A DNA stretch of 64,000 nt, from NCBI RefSeq assembly GCF_023639785.1, contig NZ_CP098325.1:1612001-1676000 (forward strand). Reading direction: 5' to 3'. The notes beneath the pieces were generated by a model, which saw only the letters and a program-made list of their open reading frames with translations, ran no database searches and was not told where the DNA came from. Shown here in pieces: positions 19,070 to 27,938 of this stretch; the first letter of the stretch is position 1; each line of letters begins with the position of its first letter. This stretch comes from Leclercia adecarboxylata (GTDB taxonomy: Bacteria > Pseudomonadota > Gammaproteobacteria > Enterobacterales > Enterobacteriaceae). The translations under genes were made by a program, and so were the position numbers.

Positions 19070-19095
19070 AAGCCCGTGAAAACGGGCTTTTTTGT
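19070..19095 (+). terminator. Terminator of tRNA-Ser copy 2
   Basis: AAGCCCGT / ACGGGCTT stem with a GAAA loop and a T-run. Confidence 0.9.
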
Positions 19096-19191
19096 CTCTA
19101 AAATCTGTACCTTTCTCACTCAACATCTTTTCAGCTACTCATCTTTTCAGGTGAGGCCAAATCCCATCCAGGTTCTGCGAAGGAAGACTCT

Positions 19192-19677
19192 ATGAGCAGA
19201 AAGCGTTTCACTGAGGAACACATTGCGGATTTTCTTCGGCAGGCTAAAGAAGGCACGCCTGATAACGCGTTGTGTGAGAAATATGGCTTCAGTATCAGCT
19301 CGTTCCGTCGCTGGAAAGCGCTGCACGAGGATGCCGTCAGAAACAAATTACGAAAAATGGAGTCGACCGCGGCAGTCGTCTATTTAGCTATCATCGCCGT
19401 TAGCGTGCTGCTTGCGCTTGTTTTTGATAAGAGGGTGGGCGTCCTGTTCTTATTCCTCATGCCGGGTTATTGCGTTTATTACATTGTTCAGTTTCGCAAC
19501 GTCTCCAGGACCTTTATCTCAGACGAGAATATGTTTCTCTCCCGCAGAGGATTGGGGGCGAGTAATGCGTTTTATATGTTTAGCTGGATCGTTGTTATTT
19601 TATGTACCCTCTTCATCATTAGCTCGAGGGCAATGGCGGGAATGATGCCGCTCATCTATCCCGGGGGGAAGGCATAA
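19192..19677 (+). CDS. Transposase-type HTH fused to a membrane domain, unknown function
   Basis: The 161-residue protein begins with about 45 residues that look like the N-terminal helix-turn-helix of IS3-family OrfA (KRFTEEHIADFLRQAKEG, then LCEKYGFSISSFRRWKA). After a short basic linker the rest is three or four membrane segments (about residues 59-78, 80-98, 125-148) with no DDE catalytic core. AAGGAAG precedes the ATG and a strong terminator follows the stop, so this looks like an intact gene and not a transposon fragment. No IS inverted repeats are visible. Whether it binds DNA at the membrane is unknown. Confidence 0.65.
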   Translation: MSRKRFTEEHIADFLRQAKEGTPDNALCEKYGFSISSFRRWKALHEDAVRNKLRKMESTAAVVYLAIIAVSVLLALVFDKRVGVLFLFLMPGYCVYYIVQFRNVSRTFISDENMFLSRRGLGASNAFYMFSWIVVILCTLFIISSRAMAGMMPLIYPGGKA

Positions 19678-19704
19678 AGAGTACCCGTGTACCACGGGTA
19701 CTCT
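19677..19704. terminator. Bidirectional terminator
   Basis: AAGAGTACCCGTG pairs with CACGGGTACTCTT around a two-base loop; it serves the HTH-membrane gene and the convergent reductase gene. Confidence 0.82.
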
Positions 19705-19710
19705 TCAGGG

Positions 19711-20817
19711 TCAGGACTTAAACAAATTCTTCAGCGTATGAGGCTGACAGCGCAGATACTGTTCCGGCGCATGCACCTGGGCCCCCAGTGCGGCAGCAGC
19801 ATGCCATGGCCAGCGTGGGTTGTAGAGCGCACCCCGGGCGATAGCGATGATATCCGCATCCCCGCTCGCCACGATAGATTCCGCATGCTCGGGCTCGGTG
19901 ATTAATCCCACCGCGACCACCGGAATGTTTACCGCTGCTTTAACCGCTCTCGCCAGCGGCACCTGATAGCCAGGATAAACATCAATTTTCTGAGCAGGGT
20001 GCAGGCCGCCGCTGGAGACGTGAATCACATCAACACCATGGGCTTCCAGCATCTCAGAGAAGGCTACCGCTTCCTCAAGGTTAAATCCGCCTTCCACCCA
20101 GTCTGTCGCAGAGATACGCACGCTGATGGCTTTATCCGCCGGGAAAGCTTCGCGCACCGCATCCACAATCTCCAGCGGGAAGCGGGCCCTGTTTTCCAGC
20201 GAACCGCCGTAGTTATCCGTACGCTGGTTAGAGAGCGGGGATAAAAATTGATGTAACAGGTAGCCGTGGGCGGCATGGATCTGAATCAGATCGAAATCCA
20301 GTCGGGCGGCACGCTTAGCGGACTCGACGAACTGGTTGCGGATTTCGGCTAAGCCATCGCTGTCGAGCGCGTCTGGCGGGACATAGCCCTCATTATAAGG
20401 CACTGCGGAAGGGGCTAAGGTTTGCCATCCCTTTGGCTGGTCGGGTGGGATCTGTTGACCTTTATTGTCCCAGGGTTTGTGCGTGGAGGCTTTTCTTCCC
20501 GCATGCGCCAGCTGGATCCCAACAGGAATATCTGACCACTTCCGAATAGTGTTAAGCACCTGGCCCATCGCTTCTTCGGTCTTGTCATCATAGAGACCGA
20601 CGTCCGCGTAAGTAATGCGGCCTTCAGGGGAGACGGCTGCCGCCTCGATGGTCAGCAGGCCCGCGCCGGACAGCGCCAGTTGCCCCAGATGGAGAGTGTG
20701 CCAGTCATTCATACAGCCCTCTTCGGCGGAATACTGACACATGGGGGCGATCACGATGCGATTATCGAGTTCAAGATTGCGGATACGTAACGGTGTAAAC
20801 AGCTTGGGTTGAGACAT
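19711..20817 (-). CDS. NADH:flavin oxidoreductase of the old yellow enzyme family (YqjM/XenA class)
   Basis: The 368-residue FMN enzyme reduces activated C=C bonds of enals, enones or nitro compounds with NAD(P)H. It belongs to the thermophilic-like/YqjM class: MCQYSAEEG carries the Cys that tunes FMN, IQLAHAGRKAS binds substrate and flavin, and IHAAHGYLLHQFLSPLSNQRTD is the class signature. ATG 20817 follows GGAGTGAC; a longer frame to 20877 has no support. It stands alone between a terminator and a 320-base leader region that may encode a very small ORF. Confidence 0.9.
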   Translation of the reverse strand: MSQPKLFTPLRIRNLELDNRIVIAPMCQYSAEEGCMNDWHTLHLGQLALSGAGLLTIEAAAVSPEGRITYADVGLYDDKTEEAMGQVLNTIRKWSDIPVGIQLAHAGRKASTHKPWDNKGQQIPPDQPKGWQTLAPSAVPYNEGYVPPDALDSDGLAEIRNQFVESAKRAARLDFDLIQIHAAHGYLLHQFLSPLSNQRTDNYGGSLENRARFPLEIVDAVREAFPADKAISVRISATDWVEGGFNLEEAVAFSEMLEAHGVDVIHVSSGGLHPAQKIDVYPGYQVPLARAVKAAVNIPVVAVGLITEPEHAESIVASGDADIIAIARGALYNPRWPWHAAAALGAQVHAPEQYLRCQPHTLKNLFKS

Positions 20818-21088
20818 ACATGTCACTCCAGATTGCAGCGTTAGAAACGGGGTGTTTAATGCTGGAATACTTAGCAATATAACGCACGGATACCGGCAGA
20901 TGAATGTTCATTTTATGCTAAAAACCGGTCGGGTACCGACAACGACTTATCCGATACATACCAGAGTTAATAGGGACTTGATGCCCTGAGGCGTGAGCGA
21001 CGATAAGGGTTTTCGGCAAATCAGTGAGTATTTACCGGGACAGCATCTGTCATGCAGATTAAGACCTGACGCCGTAGTCTCAGAGGAA

Positions 21089-21117
21089 AGCACCATCAGC
21101 ATCACGCTGCTGGTGCT
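21089..21117. other. Strong hairpin in the reductase leader region
   Basis: AGCACCA and CAGC arms pair with GCTG and TGGTGCT (12 positions, one mismatch) around a five-base loop. On the minus strand it lies 16 bases after the stop of the small ORF at 21134-21187 and is followed by a short T/C tract; on the plus strand a TTTT lies a few bases downstream. It could be an attenuator or sRNA terminator. Confidence 0.45.
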
Positions 21118-21133
21118 GGTTTTCAGACAGGGG

Positions 21134-21187
21134 TTATTTTTTTTCGTCAGCATAGCGACGGGCGTTGTCATACAGACCTGTACACAT
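21134..21187 (-). CDS. Possible 17-residue small ORF (leader peptide)
   Basis: ATG at 21187 is preceded by TGAGGAG with six-base spacing, a near-ideal ribosome site. The frame encodes MCTGLYDNARRYADEKK and stops at TAA. A strong hairpin begins 16 bases after the stop, and the old-yellow-enzyme gene starts 272 bases further on the same strand. The arrangement is that of a leader peptide or of an independent tiny protein. I do not recognise the peptide. No conservation test is possible here. Confidence 0.4.
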   Translation of the reverse strand: MCTGLYDNARRYADEKK

Positions 21188-21795
21188 CTTTGACTCCTCA
21201 TTTTAAATTACCCTCTGCCCGTCATGGGAAGAGGGTGACACAGCGCAAAATAGCCACTCAGCGCATTGGCTCTATCAATATCACATAATAATTTCGTAAT
21301 CATTATACGGCGGGTGGATATTTTAATGTAAACATTAAAATGCCAGATTTATTTTAAATTGCCGCTTTAAGATTTGTCTTAATATTAATTTGGCTGCTAT
21401 TTTTACTGTTGAGGATAATTTCTCAGGCAGCCATTTTCAGCACGTTAATGTTATATTTCTGTAGCCATGCCTCCCCATCATGGTGCAATCTGATACAAAA
21501 ATAATAATACTCATCAATTAGATCAATGTTGACATGTATACATTAATTAGCGCGTGGTTTTAACTCACCGTGCAACGGTTGTAATTTATTGTTACGGGAA
21601 ATATCATTTTTGCGTGCGTAAGCGTATTAAACGCATTTTATTGATTTCATAAAGGGCGATTAATCAGGGGAATAATGCACTCCGGTTAAGCAAAGAGGCA
21701 TTTTAATTTAAAGGGAAACGCATAAGGGATGAATGTCACGACCGGAGGGCATCGGTCAACGTCATCATGAATAACAAATAACGTTGAGTGTAATA
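21188..21795. promoter_or_regulatory. AT-rich upstream region of the fimbrial operon
   Basis: About 600 bases without a credible ORF, much richer in A+T than the flanking genes. It contains an inverted repeat with nine-base arms (TTTTAATGT / ACATTAAAA, 21321-21340). Such long AT-rich leaders upstream of fimbrial genes are usually H-NS targets; that is an inference here. There is no fimB/fimE-type recombinase in the window, and no invertible-element repeat was found. Confidence 0.5.
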
Positions 21796-22356
21796 ATGAA
21801 AAACCAATTTCGCGTCGCCGCAGCCCTGATGGGCATTCTGGCTTCTGGTGCGGCATTTTCTGGCAATGTAACCTTCAACCCGGGCGCTGCCGCAGGTACG
21901 CAAAGCGCCGGTGGGGTGGTTGAGTTCAGCGGGGAAATTGTCGATAACTCCTGCAATGTCACCGCCTCCAGTAAAGATGTGAAGGTGGATCTGGGTAAAT
22001 GGGCCGCAAGCTATTTCACCGCAGCAAAAACCGAAACAACAAAAACCCCCTTCAAGATTCAGATAGATAGCTGTCCGACGTCGGTTAAGACGGTGGCCGT
22101 GCTGTTTGACGGGCAAAAAGATGCCACCGACGCCACGCTGCTGGCGGTAGCAGGCGGAGCGACCGGCGTAGGCATTAAATTGTATAACGGCGATGCATCC
22201 AACTCGCAGGTCAGCCTGGGGAGCGTGTCTGCCAGCGTTCCGGTGGCCGCGGGTAAAGCCACGGTGCCGTTTTTCGCTGACTACATCTCTACGGTGGCAA
22301 CGGTCACCTCCGGGGCGGCCAACGGCGTGGCAAACTTCCTGATGGTTTACAACTGA
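21796..22356 (+). CDS. Fimbrial major subunit (pilin)
   Basis: The 186-residue protein has a signal peptide (cleaved near AAFSG) and the incomplete Ig-like fold of chaperone-usher pilins. The N-terminal donor strand is rich in alternating hydrophobics (NVTFNPGAA.., GGVVEFSGEIVDNSC), two cysteines form the conserved disulfide (NSCNV and DSCPT), and the penultimate aromatic motif ANFLMVYN ends the chain. It is the first gene of a four-gene operon and is separated from the chaperone gene by a hairpin that should make it the most abundant product. Confidence 0.9.
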   Translation: MKNQFRVAAALMGILASGAAFSGNVTFNPGAAAGTQSAGGVVEFSGEIVDNSCNVTASSKDVKVDLGKWAASYFTAAKTETTKTPFKIQIDSCPTSVKTVAVLFDGQKDATDATLLAVAGGATGVGIKLYNGDASNSQVSLGSVSASVPVAAGKATVPFFADYISTVATVTSGAANGVANFLMVYN

Positions 22357-22363
22357 TCCCCGC

Positions 22364-22388
22364 ATGAACAGGCTCCGCGCCTGTTCAT
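22364..22388 (+). terminator. Intercistronic hairpin after the pilin gene
   Basis: ATGAACAGG pairs perfectly with CCTGTTCAT around a seven-base loop, followed by CTCTTT. Weak terminators or processing hairpins at this place are common in fimbrial operons and raise pilin relative to usher expression. Confidence 0.7.
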
Positions 22389-22415
22389 CTCTTTGACTTC
22401 AATGGTAATTGCACG

Positions 22416-23075
22416 ATGAAACAGCTTCTTGCCGCTGTCATGGCCTCTTTTCTGTTCTGCGCCAGCGCGCAGGCCGGCATCGTTATGGGGGGAACCCGCG
22501 TTATTTATCAGGAAGGTAAACGCGAAGCCGCCATTACGGTAACCAATATGGATACCAGCGTCCCGTACCTGGTGCAGTCATGGGTGGAGAACCTGACCGC
22601 AAAGGATAAGCGGCCGGTGCCTTTTGTGGTGACACCGCCGCTCTTTCGCCTCGATCCCGAGCAGGAGAACGTCCTGCGAATCGGCTTTACCGGCGGGACT
22701 CTGCCCGGTGACAGGGAATCCATCTTCTGGCTGTGCGTGAAAAATATCTCCCCGACGCAAAAAGGGGAGTCCAACAAGCTGCAGATCAACGTCAAATCCA
22801 AATTTAAGCTCTTCTGGCGCCCGAAAGGGCTGGGCGACTCAAAAGAGGCCTGGCAGAAGCTGACCTTCACCCGCAGCGGCAACCGGCTGGTGGCCCACAA
22901 CCCGACACCCTTTTACGTCTCCTTTTACAGCCTGGCGGTGGGCGGAAAAGAGATCTTCGATCCGGGGATGATCGCCCCGATGAGCAGCCAGACGTGGACG
23001 GTTAACGGTACCGGGCAGGTGACATGGCGCGCCATTAATGATTCGGGCGGTATCACTGACACCGCGCGGCAGTAA
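22416..23075 (+). CDS. Fimbrial periplasmic chaperone
   Basis: The 219-residue protein is a PapD/FimC-type chaperone: signal peptide MKQLLAAVMASFLFCASAQA, G1-strand donor region, the conserved RVIYQEGKREAAITVTN segment containing the Arg and the tract after it, FWLCVKNISP, and LQINVKSKFKLFWRP with the conserved Lys. It caps pilins by donor-strand complementation and delivers them to the usher encoded next, 20 bases downstream. Confidence 0.92.
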   Translation: MKQLLAAVMASFLFCASAQAGIVMGGTRVIYQEGKREAAITVTNMDTSVPYLVQSWVENLTAKDKRPVPFVVTPPLFRLDPEQENVLRIGFTGGTLPGDRESIFWLCVKNISPTQKGESNKLQINVKSKFKLFWRPKGLGDSKEAWQKLTFTRSGNRLVAHNPTPFYVSFYSLAVGGKEIFDPGMIAPMSSQTWTVNGTGQVTWRAINDSGGITDTARQ

Positions 23076-23095
23076 ACCGGGGAGCGAGGGTAAAA

Positions 23096-25609
23096 ATGCA
23101 CTCATCACGCCGTTACGGCGCGAACAGGGGAGCGTCCGGGGGCGCGTTGCTGCTGGCGACGGTTCCCACGGCGCTGTTTATGCTGTGCAAACCGGGAGTT
23201 GCCCGGGCTGAGGATTACTTCGATCCGGCGGCGCTGGAGCTGAGCTCTCCCCAGCAAAAAACCGCCGATCTGCACTATTTTGCCTCTGCGGGCGGGCAGC
23301 AGCCCGGCACCTGGCCGGTCAGCGTTTGGGTCAACGGCCAGCAGGTGAGCGAGAGCGACATCACCTTTGTGGAAGAGAATGACAAACTGACGCCGGTGCT
23401 GACGGTCTCGCAGCTGGCGGAATATGGCGTCAACGTCAGCGCGTTTTCGTCATTTGATCGACTGCATGAAGGTGAGCGCTTTACCCGCATCGGGCAATTC
23501 ATCCCCGATGCCAGCAGCGAATTTGATTTTTCCACCCAGCGTCTGAATCTGAGCATTCCCCAGGCGGCAATGAACGTGCAGAGCCGCGGCTACGTCGATC
23601 CGGCCCGCTGGGATGAGGGGATTCCGGCCGCCTTTGTCGACTACACGCTCAGCGGATCGCAAACCGGGCAGTCCAGCCATGACGGGCGTTCAACCTTCCT
23701 GAGCCTGCGCAGCGGCGTGAACCTTGGGCCGTGGCGGTTACGCAATACCTCATCAATGCAGTATGACACCACCCGGCGCTGGCATTCGCTCAGCACCTGG
23801 CTGCAACGGGACGTCACGGCGCTGAAAAGCCAGCTGCGGATGGGGGATACCTGGACCAGCGGCGACGTATTCGACAGCGTGCAGTTTCGCGGGGTCCAGC
23901 TGATGTCGAATGAGGAGATGCTCCCGGACAGCCAGCGCGGTTTTGCCCCGGTGATCCGCGGCGTGGCCCACAGCAACGCCAAAGTCACCGTCTCCCAGCA
24001 CGGCTATGTGATCTACGAAACCTATGTTTCACCCGGGGCGTTTGCCATCAAGGATCTCTACCCGACCGCGCAGAGCGGCGACCTCGAGGTCAACGTAAAA
24101 GAGAGCGACGGGTCAGAACGCACCTTCACCCAGCCGTTTTCCTCCGTGCCGTTCATGCTGCGCGAGGGCCGGGTTAAATACAGCTTTAGCGCAGGGCGCT
24201 TTCACGCCGGACAGGACGAGAGCCGCTCGCCGGTCTTTATCCAGGCCACGCTGTTCTACGGACTACCGGCCGCGTTCACGCTCTACGGCGGCACGCAGAT
24301 GGCGGAAGATTATCACGCCCTGGCCCTCGGGTCAGGGCATGGCTTAGGCGAACTCGGATCCCTTGGCGCGGACGTGACGCTGGCAGGCGCCACCGCGCCG
24401 TCCGGCAAGCGCTACACCGGCCATTCCCTGCGGGCGCAGTATCAGAAAAGTTTCGCCGGGACCGGCACCACCTTCAGCCTTGCCAGCTACCGCTACTCCT
24501 CCAGCGGGTTTTATGATTTCAGTGAGGCGATGATGCTCGAACATCGTTACGGGCTGATTGACAACAAACGCAGCCGGGAAGAGATAGCCATCAGCCAGAC
24601 CCTTGGCAATGTGGGTAATCTGTCGTTTTCCGCTTATTCCCAGGATTACTGGCACAGCCCGAACAGCGACAAAACGCTCCATGCCGGGTTTTACACCGCC
24701 TGGAAAGGCATCTCCTGGGGGCTCGGCTACTACTACACCCGGTCCACCGGTCACGATACTCCCGATCGCTCCTGGTCCTTTAACGTCAATATTCCGCTGG
24801 GCGGCGCGCTGGCCAACAGCGCCGTCAGCTACACATCCTCGTCGGATAACCGCGGTTACACCTCGCATCAGGTGGCGATGTACGGCTCGGTACCCAGGAA
24901 CCCGAACCTTTACTACTCCGTGCAGCAGGGCTACGCCAGCCAGGGGCAGGGGAGTAACAGCGGCGCTTCGCTCGATTATCACGGCGGCTACGGCCAGGCG
25001 CAGCTCGGCTATCGACGCGACCGCGACAGCAGCCAGCTTACCTGGGGAGCGTCGGGCTCTATCGTTGCGCATCCGCACGGCATCACGCTGGGGCAAAATC
25101 TCGGCGACAGCTTTGCCATCGTGCGCGCGCCGGGGGCCGCTAACGTGGCAGTCCAGAACGGCAGCAACGTTCACACCGACTGGCGGGGCTACGCGGTGGT
25201 GCCCACCCTGACGGCGTATCACAAGAACGTTATCACCCTCGATACCGAATCGATGACCAGCGACACCGATGTCGATCAGTATGGCGCAACGGTGATCCCC
25301 GGCGGCGGGGCGGTGGTCGAGGCAAATTACCAGACCCATATCGGCCATCGCGTACTCTTTACCCTGCATGACAAGCAGGGCCCGGTGCCGTTTGGCGCCA
25401 GCGCGCGGCTGGCTGAGGATAACACCGCCGCCACCGGCATGGTCGCCGACGGCGGAGCGGTCTATCTGAGCGGCATGCCGGATAACGGCACCCTGGCGGT
25501 GAACTGGGATGACGACGGCGTGGCCCACCGCTGCACGCTGCCGTTCCACATTACCCCAGACCAACAGGAGGCGGTGACGCGTATTGATGCCGCCTGCTTA
25601 TCACAATGA
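23096..25609 (+). CDS. Fimbrial outer-membrane usher
   Basis: The 837-residue protein is a FimD/PapC-type usher: cleaved signal sequence (ending ARAEDYFDPAALEL, where the mature N-terminus binds chaperone complexes), 24-stranded barrel with the usual DVTALKSQLRMGDTWTSGDVFDSV and FRGVQLMSNEEMLPDSQRGFAPVI motifs, plug domain (GYVIYETYVSPGAFAIKDLYP), and a C-terminal pair of plug-like domains with two cysteines (HRCTLPF, DAACLSQ). Length is normal and the frame is intact. Confidence 0.94.
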   Translation: MHSSRRYGANRGASGGALLLATVPTALFMLCKPGVARAEDYFDPAALELSSPQQKTADLHYFASAGGQQPGTWPVSVWVNGQQVSESDITFVEENDKLTPVLTVSQLAEYGVNVSAFSSFDRLHEGERFTRIGQFIPDASSEFDFSTQRLNLSIPQAAMNVQSRGYVDPARWDEGIPAAFVDYTLSGSQTGQSSHDGRSTFLSLRSGVNLGPWRLRNTSSMQYDTTRRWHSLSTWLQRDVTALKSQLRMGDTWTSGDVFDSVQFRGVQLMSNEEMLPDSQRGFAPVIRGVAHSNAKVTVSQHGYVIYETYVSPGAFAIKDLYPTAQSGDLEVNVKESDGSERTFTQPFSSVPFMLREGRVKYSFSAGRFHAGQDESRSPVFIQATLFYGLPAAFTLYGGTQMAEDYHALALGSGHGLGELGSLGADVTLAGATAPSGKRYTGHSLRAQYQKSFAGTGTTFSLASYRYSSSGFYDFSEAMMLEHRYGLIDNKRSREEIAISQTLGNVGNLSFSAYSQDYWHSPNSDKTLHAGFYTAWKGISWGLGYYYTRSTGHDTPDRSWSFNVNIPLGGALANSAVSYTSSSDNRGYTSHQVAMYGSVPRNPNLYYSVQQGYASQGQGSNSGASLDYHGGYGQAQLGYRRDRDSSQLTWGASGSIVAHPHGITLGQNLGDSFAIVRAPGAANVAVQNGSNVHTDWRGYAVVPTLTAYHKNVITLDTESMTSDTDVDQYGATVIPGGGAVVEANYQTHIGHRVLFTLHDKQGPVPFGASARLAEDNTAATGMVADGGAVYLSGMPDNGTLAVNWDDDGVAHRCTLPFHITPDQQEAVTRIDAACLSQ

Positions 25610-25617
25610 GGATTCTA

Positions 25618-26688
25618 ATGATGCGCCTGAGACTCTGTTTTCTGCTGGCCATTGTCGGGCTGTTCAGCCCTGGCGCAGGGGCGGCTGCCTGCAATGGCGA
25701 TACCGGCCAGATGACCATCAACTTCCAGAACATCAAATACCTGCCTTCGCTGCGCAATAACACCCAGATGACGAGCATCATGGCCGACAGCGGCAGCGGG
25801 TTTCGCTTTACCTGCGACCCGCAGGCGCAGCAGGCGAGTGCGATAGCCGTCCACTATGCCCAGACGCGCACTGAAAATGAGAGCTTCATCAACGGGCGGA
25901 TGGTGTTTGAGTCGGCCATTCCCGGCATCGGTTACGCGCTGGGCTTTCAGTGTGACGGCGGGCCCATTCACTACCTGGACGGCTCAGGCGTGCATGACGA
26001 GGAAGTCTGTAACAGCAGCGAAAATCATGCCCTGTTGAAGCAGGAACATATCGTAGTGAAAGCGTTCATTACCTTCTATAAAACCGGCGACGTCCACCTG
26101 GCCAGCGGCAACCACACCAATGCGCTACCACTGGGGAACGTCGGCAAACTGTACGTTGAGATCCCCGGGGCAGGCACCACCAGCACACCCATTAGTGCCG
26201 ACCTGACGGCAATGAACGTGGATATCGGCTCGGCGGGCAGCTGCAACGTGACCACCCCGAGCATTTTTGTCGATCTGGGCAAGGTTAACCGTGTCGATTT
26301 CAAAGGGGTGGGTCAAACGGCGGGCGCGGTGCAGACCCTGACCATACCGGTCTATTGCTCCCAGCCCGCGAATATCAAAATTGGCTTTTTCGGTAGCCCG
26401 GCCGCTACCGGGATGACCGATACCCTGGCCATCACGCAGAGCCCGTCGAGCGCCAGCGGCGTGGGGGTCAAACTGAGCTACGGCAATAATGGATCCAATG
26501 CCCCGGCAGCAGGCAGTAGCCTGCACATCAACGAAGCCGGAACCCTGCCGAGCCTCGGGCAGGTGACCGCGACGGATGCGGCCAACGCCCAGCCTTTCCA
26601 CTTCGTTGCCCAACTGGTGCAAACCGAATCCACCGTGACGGCGGGCTGGGCAAACACCACCGCCACCTTTGCGCTGGAGTATAACTAG
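25618..26688 (+). CDS. Two-domain fimbrial tip adhesin (FimH-like architecture)
   Basis: The 356-residue product has a signal peptide and two parts: a cysteine-containing N-terminal lectin-like domain (mature start ACNGDTGQMTINFQN, to about residue 190) and a C-terminal pilin domain (CNVTTPSIFVDLGKVN ... TATFALEYN). This is the layout of FimH-type adhesins; the receptor is unknown. I prefer ATG 25618 because GAGGA lies five bases upstream. ATG 25606 would overlap the usher stop but has no ribosome site. It is the last gene of the fimbrial operon. Confidence 0.83.
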   Translation: MMRLRLCFLLAIVGLFSPGAGAAACNGDTGQMTINFQNIKYLPSLRNNTQMTSIMADSGSGFRFTCDPQAQQASAIAVHYAQTRTENESFINGRMVFESAIPGIGYALGFQCDGGPIHYLDGSGVHDEEVCNSSENHALLKQEHIVVKAFITFYKTGDVHLASGNHTNALPLGNVGKLYVEIPGAGTTSTPISADLTAMNVDIGSAGSCNVTTPSIFVDLGKVNRVDFKGVGQTAGAVQTLTIPVYCSQPANIKIGFFGSPAATGMTDTLAITQSPSSASGVGVKLSYGNNGSNAPAAGSSLHINEAGTLPSLGQVTATDAANAQPFHFVAQLVQTESTVTAGWANTTATFALEYN

Positions 26689-26694
26689 CTCTGT

Positions 26695-26727
26695 GGGCAC
26701 GGGCGTCGATTCGCCCGCGCCCGTTTT
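26695..26727 (+). terminator. Terminator of the fimbrial operon
   Basis: GGGC and GGGCG arms pair with CGCCC and GCCC with a small internal loop, ending in TTTT. Confidence 0.72.
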
Positions 26728-26755
26728 ACATCCTCCCGTCATGCCTGCAAAATAG

Positions 26756-27928
<1,173 letters not shown>

Positions 27929-27938
27929 ATACGGGGTA

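Noticed and set aside
20993..21193. 66-codon plus-strand frame opposite the small leader ORF
   Set aside because: No ribosome site before the start and no family resemblance; the opposite strand has the better-supported 17-residue ORF.
24344..25564. A 406-codon frame opposite the fimbrial usher
   Set aside because: Shadow of the usher gene; Arg/Gly/Val-rich composition, no ribosome site, and the usher is clearly the coding strand.
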